A stretch of 64,000 bases of DNA, from NCBI RefSeq assembly GCF_913775985.1, contig NZ_CAJYMB010000147.1, positions 496,001-560,000 of the forward strand, given 5' to 3'. A program made the position numbers and the translations under genes. Shown one piece after another: positions 48,141 to 58,317 of this stretch (positions are counted from its first letter, which is position 1; each line of letters begins with the position of its first letter). The DNA is from an uncultured Pluralibacter sp. (GTDB taxonomy: Bacteria; Pseudomonadota; Gammaproteobacteria; Enterobacterales; Enterobacteriaceae). The notes below the pieces were generated by a model. The model was not told where the DNA came from and did not search any database. It saw only the letters and a program-made list of their open reading frames with translations.

Positions 48141-50675
48141 ATGGCGGGGAATGACCGCGAGCCGATTGGGCGTAAAGGGAAAAAACCTGCCCGTCCGGCG
48201 AAGCAAAAAGTAAGCCGTCGTCAACTCGGGGATGACGAGTACGACGACGAGTATGAATACGACGATGAGGATCCGAAGCCCATGTCGCGTAAAGGAAAAG
48301 GCAAGGGCGGCAAGCCGCGCCGCAAGCACGGCTGGTTCTGGCTGCTGGTTAAGCTGGGCATCATTTTCGCGGTGCTGATCGCCATTTACGGCGTCTATCT
48401 CGATCAAAAGATCCGCCACCGCATTGACGGCAAAGTCTGGCAGCTGCCGGCGGCAGTCTATGGCCGGATGGTCAATCTTGAGCCGGATATGTCCATCAGC
48501 AAGAACGAGATGGTGCGCCTGCTGACGGCAACGCAGTATCGCCAGGTGACGGCGATGACCCGCCCGGGAGAGTTTACCGTCCAGGCCCACAGCATCGAGA
48601 TGATCCGCCGCCCGTTTGATTTTCCGGACAGCAAAGAGGGCCAGGTGCGCGCGCGTCTGACCTTTGACGGCAACAGGCTGGACAGCATCACCAACATGGA
48701 AAACAACCGCCAGTTCGGTTTCTTCCGCCTCGATCCGCGCCTGATCACCATGATGTCGTCGCCGAACGGCGAGCAGCGGCTGTTCGTGCCGCGCAGCGGC
48801 TTCCCGGACCTGCTGGTGGATACGCTGATTGCCACCGAAGACCGCCACTTCTACGAGCATGACGGCATCAGCTTCTACTCAATGGGGCGCGCGGTGCTGG
48901 CTAACCTGATGGCGGGCCGCACGGTGCAGGGAGCAAGTACCCTGACCCAGCAGCTGGTGAAAAACCTGTTCCTCAGCAGCGAACGCTCATACTGGCGCAA
49001 GGCTAACGAAGCCTACATGGCGCTGATCGTTGACGGCCGCTACAGCAAGGACCGTATTCTCGAGCTGTACATGAACGAGGTGTATCTCGGCCAGAGCGGC
49101 GACAACGAGATCCGCGGCTTCCCGCTGGCGAGCCTGTACTATTTTGGCCGCCCGGTTGAGGAGCTGAGCCTCGATCAGCAGGCGCTGCTGGTCGGCATGG
49201 TGAAGGGCGCCTCTATCTATAATCCGTGGCGCAATCCGAAGCTGGCGCTGGAGCGTCGCAACCTGGTTCTGCGCCTGTTGCAGCAGCAGAAGGTTATCGA
49301 CCAGGAGCTGTACGATATGCTCAGCGCCCGGCCGCTGGGCGTGCAGCCGCGCGGCGGCGTTATCTCTCCGCAGCCTGCCTTTATGCAGATGGTGCGTCAG
49401 GAGCTGAACGCCAAGCTTGGCGATAAAGTCAAAGATCTCTCCGGGGTGAAGATTTTCACCACCTTTGACTCCGTGGCGCAGGACGCGGCCGAAAAAGCGG
49501 CGACCGAAGGCATTCCGATCCTCAAGAAGCAGCGCAGGCTGAGCGATCTTGAGACGGCGATGGTGATTGTCGATCGCTATACCGGCGAAGTCCGCGCGAT
49601 GGTGGGCGGCGCCGAGCCGCAGTTCGCCGGCTACAACCGCGCGATGCAGGCGCGCCGCTCGATTGGCTCGCTGGCGAAGCCGGCGACCTACCTGACGGCG
49701 CTGAGCCAGCCAAATACCTACCGGCTGAATACCTGGATCGCCGATGCGCCGATCTCGATCCCGGTTCCCGGAGGCAAGTCCTGGTCACCGCAGAACGACG
49801 ATCACCGCTTCAGTGGCCAGGTAATGCTGGTGGACGCGCTTACGCGCTCGATGAACGTGCCAACGGTAAACCTCGGTCTGGCCCTAGGGCTGCCAGCGGT
49901 AACCGATACCTGGCAGAAGCTCGGCGTGCCAAAAGACCAGCTGCACCCGGTTCCGGCGATGCTGCTGGGGGCGCTTAACCTGACGCCGATTGAAGTGGCG
50001 CAGGCGTTCCAGACCATCGCCAGCGGCGGCAATCGCGCGACGCTGTCCGCGCTGCGCTCGGTGATTGCCGAAGACGGCACCGTGCTGTACCAGAGTTATC
50101 CGCAGGCCGAGCGCGCCGTTCCGGCGCAGGCGGCCTACATGACGCTGTGGACCATGCAGCAGGTGGTTCAGCGCGGCACCGGCCGCCAGCTGGGCGCGAA
50201 ATATCCGGGTCTGCACCTGGCGGGTAAAACCGGGACCACCAACAACAACGTGGATACCTGGTTTGCCGGTATTGACGGTCGCGAAGTGGCGATCACCTGG
50301 GTGGGGCGCGATAACAACCAGCCGACCAAGCTGTATGGTGCCAGCGGTGCGATGTCGATCTACCAGCGCTATCTGGCCAATCAGTCGCCGATCCCGCTGG
50401 ATCTGACCCCGCCGGAAGATATCGTCAATATGGGCGTGGACGATAACGGCTACTTTGTCTGCGGCGGCGGCGGAATGCGCCAGCTGCCGGTCTGGACCAC
50501 CAACCCGGACGCGCTCTGCCAGCAGAGCCAGGCGATGCAGCCGCAGAGCGGCAATCCGTTCGATCAGTCGTCGCAGCCTCAGCAGCCGCAACAGCAACAG
50601 CAACAGCAGCAGCCGCAAAAAGAGAAAAGCGACGGCGTTGCCGGCTGGATCAAGGATATGTTCGGCGGTAACTAA
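48141..50675 (+). CDS. mrcB: Bifunctional penicillin-binding protein 1b
   Basis: Class A PBP that polymerises glycan strands and cross-links peptides; target of beta-lactams. 844 residues as in E. coli. A cytoplasmic tail rich in Asp/Glu and then Lys/Arg precedes one membrane helix (about 65-87), the UB2H domain, the glycosyltransferase domain with Glu233 ([12 protein letters not shown]) and TLTQQLVKN, and the transpeptidase domain with [11 protein letters not shown] and KTGT. The C-terminus has a Gln-rich stretch. ATG chosen by family start; an in-frame TTG lies 15 bp upstream. Confidence 0.98.
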   Translation: MAGNDREPIGRKGKKPARPAKQKVSRRQLGDDEYDDEYEYDDEDPKPMSRKGKGKGGKPRRKHGWFWLLVKLGIIFAVLIAIYGVYLDQKIRHRIDGKVWQLPAAVYGRMVNLEPDMSISKNEMVRLLTATQYRQVTAMTRPGEFTVQAHSIEMIRRPFDFPDSKEGQVRARLTFDGNRLDSITNMENNRQFGFFRLDPRLITMMSSPNGEQRLFVPRSGFPDLLVDTLIATEDRHFYEHDGISFYSMGRAVLANLMAGRTVQGASTLTQQLVKNLFLSSERSYWRKANEAYMALIVDGRYSKDRILELYMNEVYLGQSGDNEIRGFPLASLYYFGRPVEELSLDQQALLVGMVKGASIYNPWRNPKLALERRNLVLRLLQQQKVIDQELYDMLSARPLGVQPRGGVISPQPAFMQMVRQELNAKLGDKVKDLSGVKIFTTFDSVAQDAAEKAATEGIPILKKQRRLSDLETAMVIVDRYTGEVRAMVGGAEPQFAGYNRAMQARRSIGSLAKPATYLTALSQPNTYRLNTWIADAPISIPVPGGKSWSPQNDDHRFSGQVMLVDALTRSMNVPTVNLGLALGLPAVTDTWQKLGVPKDQLHPVPAMLLGALNLTPIEVAQAFQTIASGGNRATLSALRSVIAEDGTVLYQSYPQAERAVPAQAAYMTLWTMQQVVQRGTGRQLGAKYPGLHLAGKTGTTNNNVDTWFAGIDGREVAITWVGRDNNQPTKLYGASGAMSIYQRYLANQSPIPLDLTPPEDIVNMGVDDNGYFVCGGGGMRQLPVWTTNPDALCQQSQAMQPQSGNPFDQSSQPQQPQQQQQQQQPQKEKSDGVAGWIKDMFGGN
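50574..50618 (+). repeat. CAG/CAA glutamine-codon tract in mrcB
   Basis: A run of CAG and CAA codons, broken by three proline codons, encodes an eight-Gln stretch within the PBP1b tail. It is low-complexity and could vary in length by slippage. Confidence 0.8.
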
Positions 50676-50689
50676 CCGCGAAAGCGCAG

Positions 50690-50724
50690 CGGGCATTCCG
50701 GTTTCGGGATGCCCGTTTTTTTTT
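50690..50724 (+). terminator. Rho-independent terminator of mrcB
   Basis: Ten-bp stem CGGGCATTCC / GGGATGCCCG with wobble pairing, followed by nine T. Confidence 0.92.
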
Positions 50725-50852
50725 GTCTTTGCTTTACTGCGCCGCCTTAAAATTAAACCATTCATTAAAAGTGGTTATTTACTGAACCCTCAGTAAAGTT
50801 GGGGATCGCTTGTGCTTGCCATCACAAACCCCCATCGCCTATTATCCGGCAG

Positions 50853-50867
50853 TCATAATAATTATTC
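50853..50867 (+). promoter_or_regulatory. Fur box upstream of fhuA
   Basis: TCATAATAATTATTC fits the 7-1-7 Fur motif TGATAATnATTATCA at 11 of 14 positions and lies 43 bp before the fhuA start. Iron repression of fhuACDB is known in E. coli. Confidence 0.65.
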
Positions 50868-50910
50868 TCGTTTACGTTCTCGTTCAATCCATATCCATTA
50901 GAGAAAACCC

Positions 50911-53106
50911 ATGGCGCGTCTCAATCTTGATAAGCCTGGCCGCATGGCCTTGCACAAACTGGCGGTCTTCGTTGCCGCAGCGGCTGGCGGTATGTCCGCT
51001 TATGCACACGCAGCAGATAAATCGGCAGAAGAAACTCTGGTAGTGACCTCAGCGGCTCCGCAAGAGAGCGCCTGGGGACCGGCGGCGACCATCGCGGCAA
51101 AACGCACTGCCACCGCCACCAAAACCGATACTCCTATCGAGAAAACGCCGCAGTCGATCTCCGTTGTAACGCGCCAGGAAATGGATATGCGCCAGCCGGA
51201 AACGGTCAAAGAGGCGCTGAGCTATACGCCAGGGGTCTTCGCCACCCGCGGTAGTTCAAATACCTATGATGTGGTTTCCATTCGCGGATTCACTTCGCCG
51301 ACCACGGTGAACACTAACCAGTACCTGGACGGCATCAAGCTGCAGGGCAATAACTACTCCGAAGTGTCAATGGATCCCTGGTTCCTCGAGCGCGTGGAGC
51401 TGATGCGCGGCCCGGTATCGGTGCTGTACGGCAACAGCAACCCCGGCGGCGTCGTCAGCATGGTCAGCAAGCGCCCGACCACCGAGCCGCTGCGGCTGAT
51501 CCAGTTTAAGGCCGGCTCCCACAGCCTGTGGCAGACGGGCTTTGACTTTAGCGACGCCATTGACGACGCGGGCGTGTGGTCTTACCGCCTGACCGGCCTC
51601 GGCAAGCAGGAGAACGCACAGCAGAATGATGTGAAATCGAAGCGCTACGCCATTGCACCGTCGTTCAGCTGGCGGCCGGATGCCAATACCGATTTTACCT
51701 TCCTGAGCAACTTCCAGAGCGATCCGCAGGCCGGCTACTACGGCTGGCTACCGCGCCAAGGCACCGTGGTGCCATACGTGGACGCGAACGGCCACAGCCA
51801 CAAGCTGCCGAAAGATTTCAACGAAGGCGATCCGGACAACAAGATGGAGCGCCGCCAGCAGATGGTGGGCTACGCGTTTAGCCACGCCTTCAACGATACT
51901 TTCACCGTGCGCCAGAACCTACGCTATACGCGGGTGCATACGCTGTATCGCTCGGTATACGGCAACGGCTATATTGCCCCCGCTCAAATTTCGCGCGCGT
52001 ACGTACGTTCTGACGAAGATTTGGCAGATTTTAACGTCGATACGCAGCTTCAAAGTAAATTCGATACGGGCGCAGTCGAGCATACCCTGCTAACCGGCGT
52101 GGATTACATGCGCAGCCGTAATGATGTGGATGCGATGTACGGCTCCGCCGATCCGGTTGATATGACGCACAAACGGCACGGCAGCGCCAATATTATCCCT
52201 AATTTCCCTTATCAGGTTCTCAACCGGCTGGAGCAAACCGGGCTATATGCGCAGGACCAGGCCGAATGGGATAAATGGGTGCTGACACTGGGCGGACGTT
52301 ATGATTTCCTGAAGACCAGCACGTTTAACCGTAGCTCAGATTCCCGTGACTTAAATCGCGATGAAGCCTTTACCTGGCGCGGCGGTTTAAATTACGTATT
52401 TGATAACGGTATCGCACCGTATTTCAGCTATAGCGAGTCGTTTGAGCCTAACGGCGGGCGTTCCTACACAGCGAAAACTTTTGACCCATCACGCGGCAAA
52501 CAGTATGAGGCAGGCGTTAAATATCTGCCGAAAGATATGCCTGTCAGCCTGACCGCATCGGTCTTTCAGATTAAAAAAGACAAGAACCTGACCTCCGATC
52601 CTGACCATATTGGCTTTACGTTGCAGGGCGGTAAAATGCGCTCGCGTGGGCTCGAACTGGAGGCTAAAGCGGCGCTAACGGCAGACGTCAATGTTACTGC
52701 CGCCTATAGCTATACCGATGTTAAATACACCGAAGATAATACTTACGATCATATGCGCCCTGCCGAAGTACCGCGCAATATGGCATCTCTGTGGGCGGAT
52801 TACACCTTCCATGAAACTGCACTCAGCGGTCTGACCGTTGGTGCCGGTGGACGCTATGTAGGTTCTTCATCCAGTTTCTACACCACGGGTGAAAAAACCA
52901 ATAAATCTTTCAGTGTCTCCAGCTACACCGTTGCCGACGCCACCGTGAAATACGATCTGGCGCGCCTCGGCCTGCCGGGCTCGTCGGTCGGGGTTAACGT
53001 CAATAACCTGTTTAACCGCAAATACGTCTCCAGCTGCTATCGCGACTATGCGTGCTACTGGGGCGCCGAGCGTCAGATAACGGGAACCGCCACTTTCAGT
53101 TTCTAA
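50911..53106 (+). CDS. fhuA: Ferrichrome outer-membrane receptor FhuA
   Basis: TonB-dependent receptor for ferrichrome, also the receptor of several phages, colicin M and microcin J25 in E. coli. 731 residues (E. coli 747): signal peptide to about residue 34, TonB box EETLVVTS, plug with PQSISVVTRQEM and VSIRGFTSPTTV, then the 22-strand barrel ending in F. The C-terminal loop cysteine pair (SSCYRDYACYW) is kept. The E. coli loop-4 cysteine pair is missing and that loop is about 15 residues shorter. Roughly 52020-52920 is lower in GC (about 51%) than the preceding stretch (about 61%). First gene of fhuACDB. Confidence 0.93.
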   Translation: MARLNLDKPGRMALHKLAVFVAAAAGGMSAYAHAADKSAEETLVVTSAAPQESAWGPAATIAAKRTATATKTDTPIEKTPQSISVVTRQEMDMRQPETVKEALSYTPGVFATRGSSNTYDVVSIRGFTSPTTVNTNQYLDGIKLQGNNYSEVSMDPWFLERVELMRGPVSVLYGNSNPGGVVSMVSKRPTTEPLRLIQFKAGSHSLWQTGFDFSDAIDDAGVWSYRLTGLGKQENAQQNDVKSKRYAIAPSFSWRPDANTDFTFLSNFQSDPQAGYYGWLPRQGTVVPYVDANGHSHKLPKDFNEGDPDNKMERRQQMVGYAFSHAFNDTFTVRQNLRYTRVHTLYRSVYGNGYIAPAQISRAYVRSDEDLADFNVDTQLQSKFDTGAVEHTLLTGVDYMRSRNDVDAMYGSADPVDMTHKRHGSANIIPNFPYQVLNRLEQTGLYAQDQAEWDKWVLTLGGRYDFLKTSTFNRSSDSRDLNRDEAFTWRGGLNYVFDNGIAPYFSYSESFEPNGGRSYTAKTFDPSRGKQYEAGVKYLPKDMPVSLTASVFQIKKDKNLTSDPDHIGFTLQGGKMRSRGLELEAKAALTADVNVTAAYSYTDVKYTEDNTYDHMRPAEVPRNMASLWADYTFHETALSGLTVGAGGRYVGSSSSFYTTGEKTNKSFSVSSYTVADATVKYDLARLGLPGSSVGVNVNNLFNRKYVSSCYRDYACYWGAERQITGTATFSF

Positions 53107-53115
53107 TCGGCTAAC

Positions 53116-53140
53116 GGGCGCGCCCGGCGCGCCCTTTTTT
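53116..53140 (+). terminator. Intercistronic terminator between fhuA and fhuC
   Basis: Eight-bp GC-only stem GGGCGCGC / GCGCGCCC, loop CCG, then six T. It lies only 16 bp before fhuC and would lower fhuCDB transcription relative to fhuA. Confidence 0.88.
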
Positions 53141-53156
53141 ATTACGCTGGACCACT

Positions 53157-53954
53157 ATGCCAGAAACCATTTCCCCCTCAGACACCACCTTCGCCCTGCG
53201 CGACACCACCTTTCGCGTGCCGGGCCGCACCCTTTTGCATCCGCTGTCGCTCACCTTTCCGGCCGGCAAAGTTACCGGGCTGATTGGCCACAACGGCTCC
53301 GGAAAATCCACGCTGCTGAAAATGCTCGGCCGCCACCAGCCGCCAACGGAGGGCGAGATCCTGCTCGACGCCCAGCCGCTGGCGAGCTGGAGCAGCAAAT
53401 CCTTTGCCCGCAAGGTTGCCTACCTGCCCCAGCAGCTTCCTCCGGCGGAAGGGATGACCGTGCGCGAGCTGGTGGCGATCGGGCGCTATCCGTGGCACGG
53501 CGCGCTGGGGCGCTTCGGCGCGGCGGACAGGGAGAAGGTGGAAGAGGCCATTGCGCTGGTGGGCCTCAAGCCGCTGGCGCACCGGCTGGTGGACAGCCTG
53601 TCCGGCGGCGAGCGCCAGCGGGCGTGGATAGCGATGCTGGTGGCGCAGGACAGCCGCTGCCTGCTGCTCGACGAACCCACTTCGGCGCTGGACATCGCCC
53701 ACCAGGTTGACGTTCTGGCGCTGGTACACCGCCTCAGCCAGCAGCGCGGCCTGACAGTTATCGCGGTGCTGCACGATATCAATATGGCCGCCCGCTACTG
53801 TGACTACCTGGTGGCGCTGCGCGGCGGGGAAATGATCGCCCAGGGCACCCCGGAAGCGCTGATGCGCGCCGAGGTTCTTGAAAAGATCTACGGCATTCCG
53901 ATGGGGATCCTGCCGCATCCGGCAGGCGCGGCCCCGGTAAGTTTTGTACTGTGA
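53157..53954 (+). CDS. fhuC: Ferric hydroxamate ABC transporter ATPase FhuC
   Basis: Cytoplasmic ATPase energising hydroxamate siderophore import through FhuB. 265 residues. Walker A GHNGSGKS (44-51), Q-loop LPQQL, signature LSGGE (148-152), Walker B LLLDEP (169-174), and the H-loop LHDIN are intact. The stop overlaps fhuD, so translation is coupled. A terminator lies just upstream. Confidence 0.97.
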   Translation: MPETISPSDTTFALRDTTFRVPGRTLLHPLSLTFPAGKVTGLIGHNGSGKSTLLKMLGRHQPPTEGEILLDAQPLASWSSKSFARKVAYLPQQLPPAEGMTVRELVAIGRYPWHGALGRFGAADREKVEEAIALVGLKPLAHRLVDSLSGGERQRAWIAMLVAQDSRCLLLDEPTSALDIAHQVDVLALVHRLSQQRGLTVIAVLHDINMAARYCDYLVALRGGEMIAQGTPEALMRAEVLEKIYGIPMGILPHPAGAAPVSFVL

Positions 53955-54844
53955 TGAACGACTTTCCCTCACTCAGCCGCCGCCGCCTTCTGGCGGCAAT
54001 GGCCTTTTCTCCATTGCTGCTGCCGGTCATGAAAGCCCGGGCAGGCAGCGTCGATCTCAGCCGCATCGTGGCGCTGGAGTGGCTGCCGGTCGAGCTGCTG
54101 TTGACGCTGGGCGTGACGCCCTACGGCGTTGCCGATATTCCCAACTACCGGCTGTGGGTTAACCAGCCGGCGCTGCCGGATTCGGTGGTGGACGTCGGGC
54201 TGCGCACCGAGCCCAATCTTGAGCTGCTGACCGAGCTTAAACCCTCTTATCTGTTCTGGTCTGCCGGCTACGGTCCGGCGGCGTCGACGCTGGCGCGCAT
54301 TGCGCCTGGCCGGGGATTTAATTTCAGCGACGGCAGGCAGCCGCTGCAGATGGCGCGCCGCTCGCTGGCGGAGATGGGGCAGCTGCTGGGGCTGGAGGGC
54401 AGGGCGCAGCAGCACCTTAGCCAGTTCGACAGCTTTGTGGCGAGCTACAAGCCCCGCTTTGCCGGCCGCGGCGGGCGCCCGCTGCTGCTGATCTCGGTGC
54501 TGGATGCCCGCCACGTGCTGGTCTTCGGCCGTAATGGTCTGTTTCAGCCGATCCTCGATGAATACGGCATCGTGAACGCCTGGCAGGGAGAAACCAACTT
54601 CTGGGGCAGCGAAGTGGTGGGCATCGACCGGCTCGGGGGCTTCAGAGACGCTGACGTTCTGTGCTTTGAACACGGCAACGATGCCGACGTGCAGGCGCTG
54701 ACCTCCACGCCGCTGTGGCAGGCGATGCCCTTTGTGCGCCAGCGGCGTCTCCAGTTTGTGCCGGCGGTGTGGTTCTACGGATCAACGCTGTCGGTGATGA
54801 ACTTTATCCGCATTCTCGACCGCGCGCTGGGAGGTCAGGCATGA
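53954..54844 (+). CDS. fhuD: Ferric hydroxamate-binding periplasmic protein FhuD
   Basis: Periplasmic binding protein (class III, single long linking helix) delivering hydroxamate siderophores to FhuBC. 296 residues as in E. coli. The N-terminus SRRRLLAAMAFSPLLLP carries a twin-arginine-type signal ending near KARA. Conserved elements are IVALEWLPVELLL, GLRTEPNLELL, GYGPA and the NAWQGETNFWGS region. ATG shares its A with the fhuC stop (TGATG); a GTG three bases earlier is possible. Overlaps fhuB by 4 bp. Confidence 0.96.
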   Translation: MNDFPSLSRRRLLAAMAFSPLLLPVMKARAGSVDLSRIVALEWLPVELLLTLGVTPYGVADIPNYRLWVNQPALPDSVVDVGLRTEPNLELLTELKPSYLFWSAGYGPAASTLARIAPGRGFNFSDGRQPLQMARRSLAEMGQLLGLEGRAQQHLSQFDSFVASYKPRFAGRGGRPLLLISVLDARHVLVFGRNGLFQPILDEYGIVNAWQGETNFWGSEVVGIDRLGGFRDADVLCFEHGNDADVQALTSTPLWQAMPFVRQRRLQFVPAVWFYGSTLSVMNFIRILDRALGGQA

Positions 54845-56817
54845 GCCACCGCATCGCGCGTTTTCCGGCGTTTCTGCTGCTGGTTCTGGCCGGCGCGGCG
54901 TGCTGGCTGAGCTGGCACAACCTCGGGCAGGCGCTGCCGCGCGCCCAGTGGCCGCAGGCGCTTCTCCATCCGGATGTCGACAGCATCCGCCAGATGCTGT
55001 TTCACTATAGCCTGCTGCCCCGGCTGGCGATTTCCCTGCTGGTCGGCGCCGGGCTGGGGCTGGCGGGCGTGCTGTTTCAGCAGGTACTGCGCAATCCGCT
55101 GGCGGAGCCGACAACCCTCGGCGTTGCGACCGGGGCGCAGCTGGGCATCACCGTAACAACCCTGTGGGCGATCCCCGGCAGCGGGCAGGCCGCGGCGCTG
55201 ATTGGCGCGTGTCTGGTCGGGCTGCTGGTCTTTGGCGTCTCCTGGGGCAAGCGCCTCTCGCCGGTGACGCTGATCCTGGCGGGGCTGGTAGTGAGTATGT
55301 ACTGCGGGGCGATAAACCAGCTGCTGGCGCTCTTTTTTCACGATAGCCTGCAGAGCATGTTTTTGTGGAGCAGCGGCACTCTGACCCAGAGCGACTGGCG
55401 GGTGGTGCAGCATTTGTGGCCGCAGCTGCTCGGCGGCGCGATGCTGACGCTGGCTCTGCTGCGCCCGCTGACCCTGATGGGGCTGGACGACGGCGTGGCC
55501 CGTAATCTCGGCCTGGCGCTCTCGCTGGCCCGGCTGGCGGCGCTGACGCTGGCAATCGTTATCAGCGCGCTGCTGGTCAACGCGGTGGGCATTATCGGTT
55601 TTATCGGCCTGTTTGCCCCGCTGCTGGCGAAGCTGCTCGGCGCGCGGCGTCTGCTGGCCCGCCTGCTGCTGGCACCGCTGATCGGCGCGCTGCTGCTGTG
55701 GCTGTCAGATCAGATTATCCTCTGGCTCTCCAGCGTGTGGATGGAAGTCTCTACCGGCTCGGTGACCGCGCTGCTCGGCGCGCCGCTGCTGCTGTGGCTG
55801 CTGCCGCGCCTGCGCAGCATTAGTGCTCCGGTGATGAACGCCGCCGACAATCCGCGCGCCGAGCGCCAGCGGGTGCTCATCTGGGCGCTGGCCGGGCTGG
55901 CGCTGCTGCTGCTGGCGGTCGTTATTGCCCTGTCGCTGGGGCGCGGGGCGCAAGGATGGTACTGGGCCAGCAGCGAGCAGCTGCAGGCGCTGCTGCCGTG
56001 GCGCGCTCCGCGCGTGCTGGCGGCGCTGATGGCCGGGATGATGCTGGCGGTAGCGGGCTGCATTATTCAGCGCTTAACCGGAAACCCGATGGCGAGCCCG
56101 GAAGTACTGGGGATCTCCTCCGGTGCGGCGTTTGGCGTGGTGCTGATGCTGTTTTTCGTCTCCGGCAATGCGTTCGGCTGGCTGCTGCCGGCCGGCAGCC
56201 TGGGCGCGGCGGCGACGCTGCTGGTGATTATGATCGCTGCCGGACGCGGCGGATTTTCGCCGCACCGAATGCTGCTGGCCGGGATGGCGCTCAGTACCGC
56301 GTTCACCATGCTGCTGATGCTGCTGCAGGCCAGCGGCGATCCGCGTATGGCGCAGATCCTGACCTGGATCTCCGGTTCGACCTACAGCGCGACCTACCAG
56401 CAGGCACTGTACACCGGCGCGGTGATGCTGGTTCTGCTGTTGCTGACCCCGCTGTGCCGCCGCTGGCTGACGGTGCTGCCGCTCGGCGGGGAAACCGCGC
56501 GGGCGGTGGGGATGGCGCTAACGCCTTCGCGGATCGGGCTACTGCTGCTGTCTGCCGGGCTGACGGCGGCGGCAACCATGACTATCGGGCCGCTGAGCTT
56601 CGTCGGGCTGATGGCGCCGCACATTGCGCGGATGATGGGATTCCGGCGGGCGATGCCGCACATTATCGTGTCGGCGCTGGCGGGGGGGATTTTGCTGGTG
56701 CTGGCGGACTGGTGCGGGCGGATGGTGCTGTTTCCCTACCAGATCCCGGCAGGCCTGCTGTCGACCTTTATCGGCGCGCCGTACTTTATCTACCTTCTGC
56801 GCAAGCAGAGCCGCTAG
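54841..56817 (+). CDS. fhuB: Ferric hydroxamate ABC transporter permease FhuB
   Basis: Double-length permease of 658 residues (E. coli 660), made of two fused FecCD-type halves of about ten membrane spans each. Each half carries the repeated blocks RNPLAEPTTLGVATGAQ / GNPMASPEVLGISSGAA and a Gly-containing coupling-helix region (GIIGFIGLFAPLLAK / GPLSFVGLMAPHIAR) that contacts FhuC. ATGA overlap with fhuD. A longer in-frame extension inside fhuD is rejected. Last gene of the operon. Confidence 0.96.
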   Translation: MSHRIARFPAFLLLVLAGAACWLSWHNLGQALPRAQWPQALLHPDVDSIRQMLFHYSLLPRLAISLLVGAGLGLAGVLFQQVLRNPLAEPTTLGVATGAQLGITVTTLWAIPGSGQAAALIGACLVGLLVFGVSWGKRLSPVTLILAGLVVSMYCGAINQLLALFFHDSLQSMFLWSSGTLTQSDWRVVQHLWPQLLGGAMLTLALLRPLTLMGLDDGVARNLGLALSLARLAALTLAIVISALLVNAVGIIGFIGLFAPLLAKLLGARRLLARLLLAPLIGALLLWLSDQIILWLSSVWMEVSTGSVTALLGAPLLLWLLPRLRSISAPVMNAADNPRAERQRVLIWALAGLALLLLAVVIALSLGRGAQGWYWASSEQLQALLPWRAPRVLAALMAGMMLAVAGCIIQRLTGNPMASPEVLGISSGAAFGVVLMLFFVSGNAFGWLLPAGSLGAAATLLVIMIAAGRGGFSPHRMLLAGMALSTAFTMLLMLLQASGDPRMAQILTWISGSTYSATYQQALYTGAVMLVLLLLTPLCRRWLTVLPLGGETARAVGMALTPSRIGLLLLSAGLTAAATMTIGPLSFVGLMAPHIARMMGFRRAMPHIIVSALAGGILLVLADWCGRMVLFPYQIPAGLLSTFIGAPYFIYLLRKQSR

Positions 56818-56826
56818 ACAGGACTG

Positions 56827-56848
56827 GCCCTCACCGGGAGGTGAGGGC
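56827..56848. terminator. Hairpin between convergent fhuB and hemL
   Basis: Nine-bp perfect stem GCCCTCACC / GGTGAGGGC with loop GGGA. T-run is only GCTGATTTT, so strength is uncertain. Resembles the hairpins after acnB and yadH. Confidence 0.5.
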
Positions 56849-56855
56849 GCTGATT

Positions 56856-58136
56856 TTAGAGCTGAGCGAATGCTTTACGAGCCGCGTCGATGGTGCGGTT
56901 AATGTCCTCTTCGCTGTGCGCCACGGACATAAAGCCTGCCTCAAACGCCGACGGCGCCAGATAGACGCCTTCCTCAAGCATCAGGTGGAAGAAGCGCTTG
57001 AAGCGTTCCACGTCGCATTTCACCACGTCCTGATAGCAGGTTACGGTTTTGGCATCGGTAAAGAAAATGCCGAACATGCCGCCCACGTTGTTAACCACCA
57101 GCGGGATATTGGCTTCTGCTGCCGCCTCCAGCAGGCCTTCTGCCAGCTGGTTGGTCAGGGCGGTCAGGGTTTCATGCACGCCGGGCTGAGCTACTTCATT
57201 CAGGCAGGCAAAACCGGCCGCCATCGCAATCGGGTTACCGGAAAGCGTACCGGCCTGGTATACCGGGCCGGTCGGGGCGATAGCTTCCATCACCTCGCGG
57301 CGGCCGCCGAAAGCGCCCACCGGCATGCCGCCGCCGATGATTTTGCCGAGGCAGGTCAGATCGGGAACCACGTTGTAGTAGTCCTGCGCGCCCGCCAGCG
57401 CCACGCGGAAGCCGGTCATCACTTCGTCGATGATCAGCAGCGCGCCAAATTCGTCGCACAGGGCGCGCAGACCCTGCAGGAAGCCGGGCTGCGGCGGAAT
57501 GCAGTTCATGTTGCCCGCTACCGGCTCAACGATGATGCAGGCGATCTCCTGCGGATACTGCTCGAAGGCGGCGCGTACGGAGTCCAGATCGTTATAGGTG
57601 CAGGTCAGAGTGTGCTTTGCGAAATCCGCCGGTACGCCCGGGGAGTTCGGCTGGCCGAGGGTCAGCGCCCCGGATCCCGCTTTAACCAGCAGGCAGTCGG
57701 CGTGGCCGTGGTAGCAGCCTTCAAACTTGATGATTTTATCCCGGCCGGTAAAACCGCGGGCGAGGCGGATCGCGCTCATGGTCGCTTCGGTCCCGGAGTT
57801 CACCATCCGCACCATATCCATGGTCGGCACCAGCTCGGTGACCAGCTCCGCCATTTTTACTTCCATTTCAGTCGGCGCGCCAAAGCTCAGGCCGCGCTCT
57901 GCGGCTTCAATCACCGCGTTGCGAATGGCCGGGTGGTTATGCCCCAGCACCATCGGGCCCCACGAGCCCACATAGTCAATATAGGCTTTGCTATCAACGT
58001 CATACAGATAAGCGCCGTCGGCGCGCTCGATAAACAGCGGCGTGCCGCCGACGCCGGTAAACGCGCGTACCGGTGAGTTGACGCCGCCGGGGATCAGATT
58101 ACGGGCGGCGCTGTAGAGATTCTCAGATTTACTCAT
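56856..58136 (-). CDS. hemL: Glutamate-1-semialdehyde 2,1-aminomutase
   Basis: PLP enzyme making 5-aminolevulinate, the second step of the C5 tetrapyrrole pathway. 426 residues as in E. coli. Class III aminotransferase marks include [15 protein letters not shown], the PLP-phosphate region, [10 protein letters not shown] and [16 protein letters not shown], which carries the Schiff-base lysine (about Lys265). No neighbouring heme genes; convergent with fhuB and divergent from clcA. Confidence 0.98.
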   Translation of the reverse strand: MSKSENLYSAARNLIPGGVNSPVRAFTGVGGTPLFIERADGAYLYDVDSKAYIDYVGSWGPMVLGHNHPAIRNAVIEAAERGLSFGAPTEMEVKMAELVTELVPTMDMVRMVNSGTEATMSAIRLARGFTGRDKIIKFEGCYHGHADCLLVKAGSGALTLGQPNSPGVPADFAKHTLTCTYNDLDSVRAAFEQYPQEIACIIVEPVAGNMNCIPPQPGFLQGLRALCDEFGALLIIDEVMTGFRVALAGAQDYYNVVPDLTCLGKIIGGGMPVGAFGGRREVMEAIAPTGPVYQAGTLSGNPIAMAAGFACLNEVAQPGVHETLTALTNQLAEGLLEAAAEANIPLVVNNVGGMFGIFFTDAKTVTCYQDVVKCDVERFKRFFHLMLEEGVYLAPSAFEAGFMSVAHSEEDINRTIDAARKAFAQL

Positions 58137-58317
58137 GGCGAGGTTCCTGGTTCGTTGAAAGCGTGTTAGCCAACTATTCTAAGTTATTCCCGGCGAGTTA
58201 TGAAAGTTTTGCCCAATTGAAACAATCCGGGAGAGAGGCATTTTTTTGACGACGCGCCGCGCGACGCTGGTTACAATGCGTCCTGCGAAAATTGTATTAC
58301 CAATAAATGATAATGGC

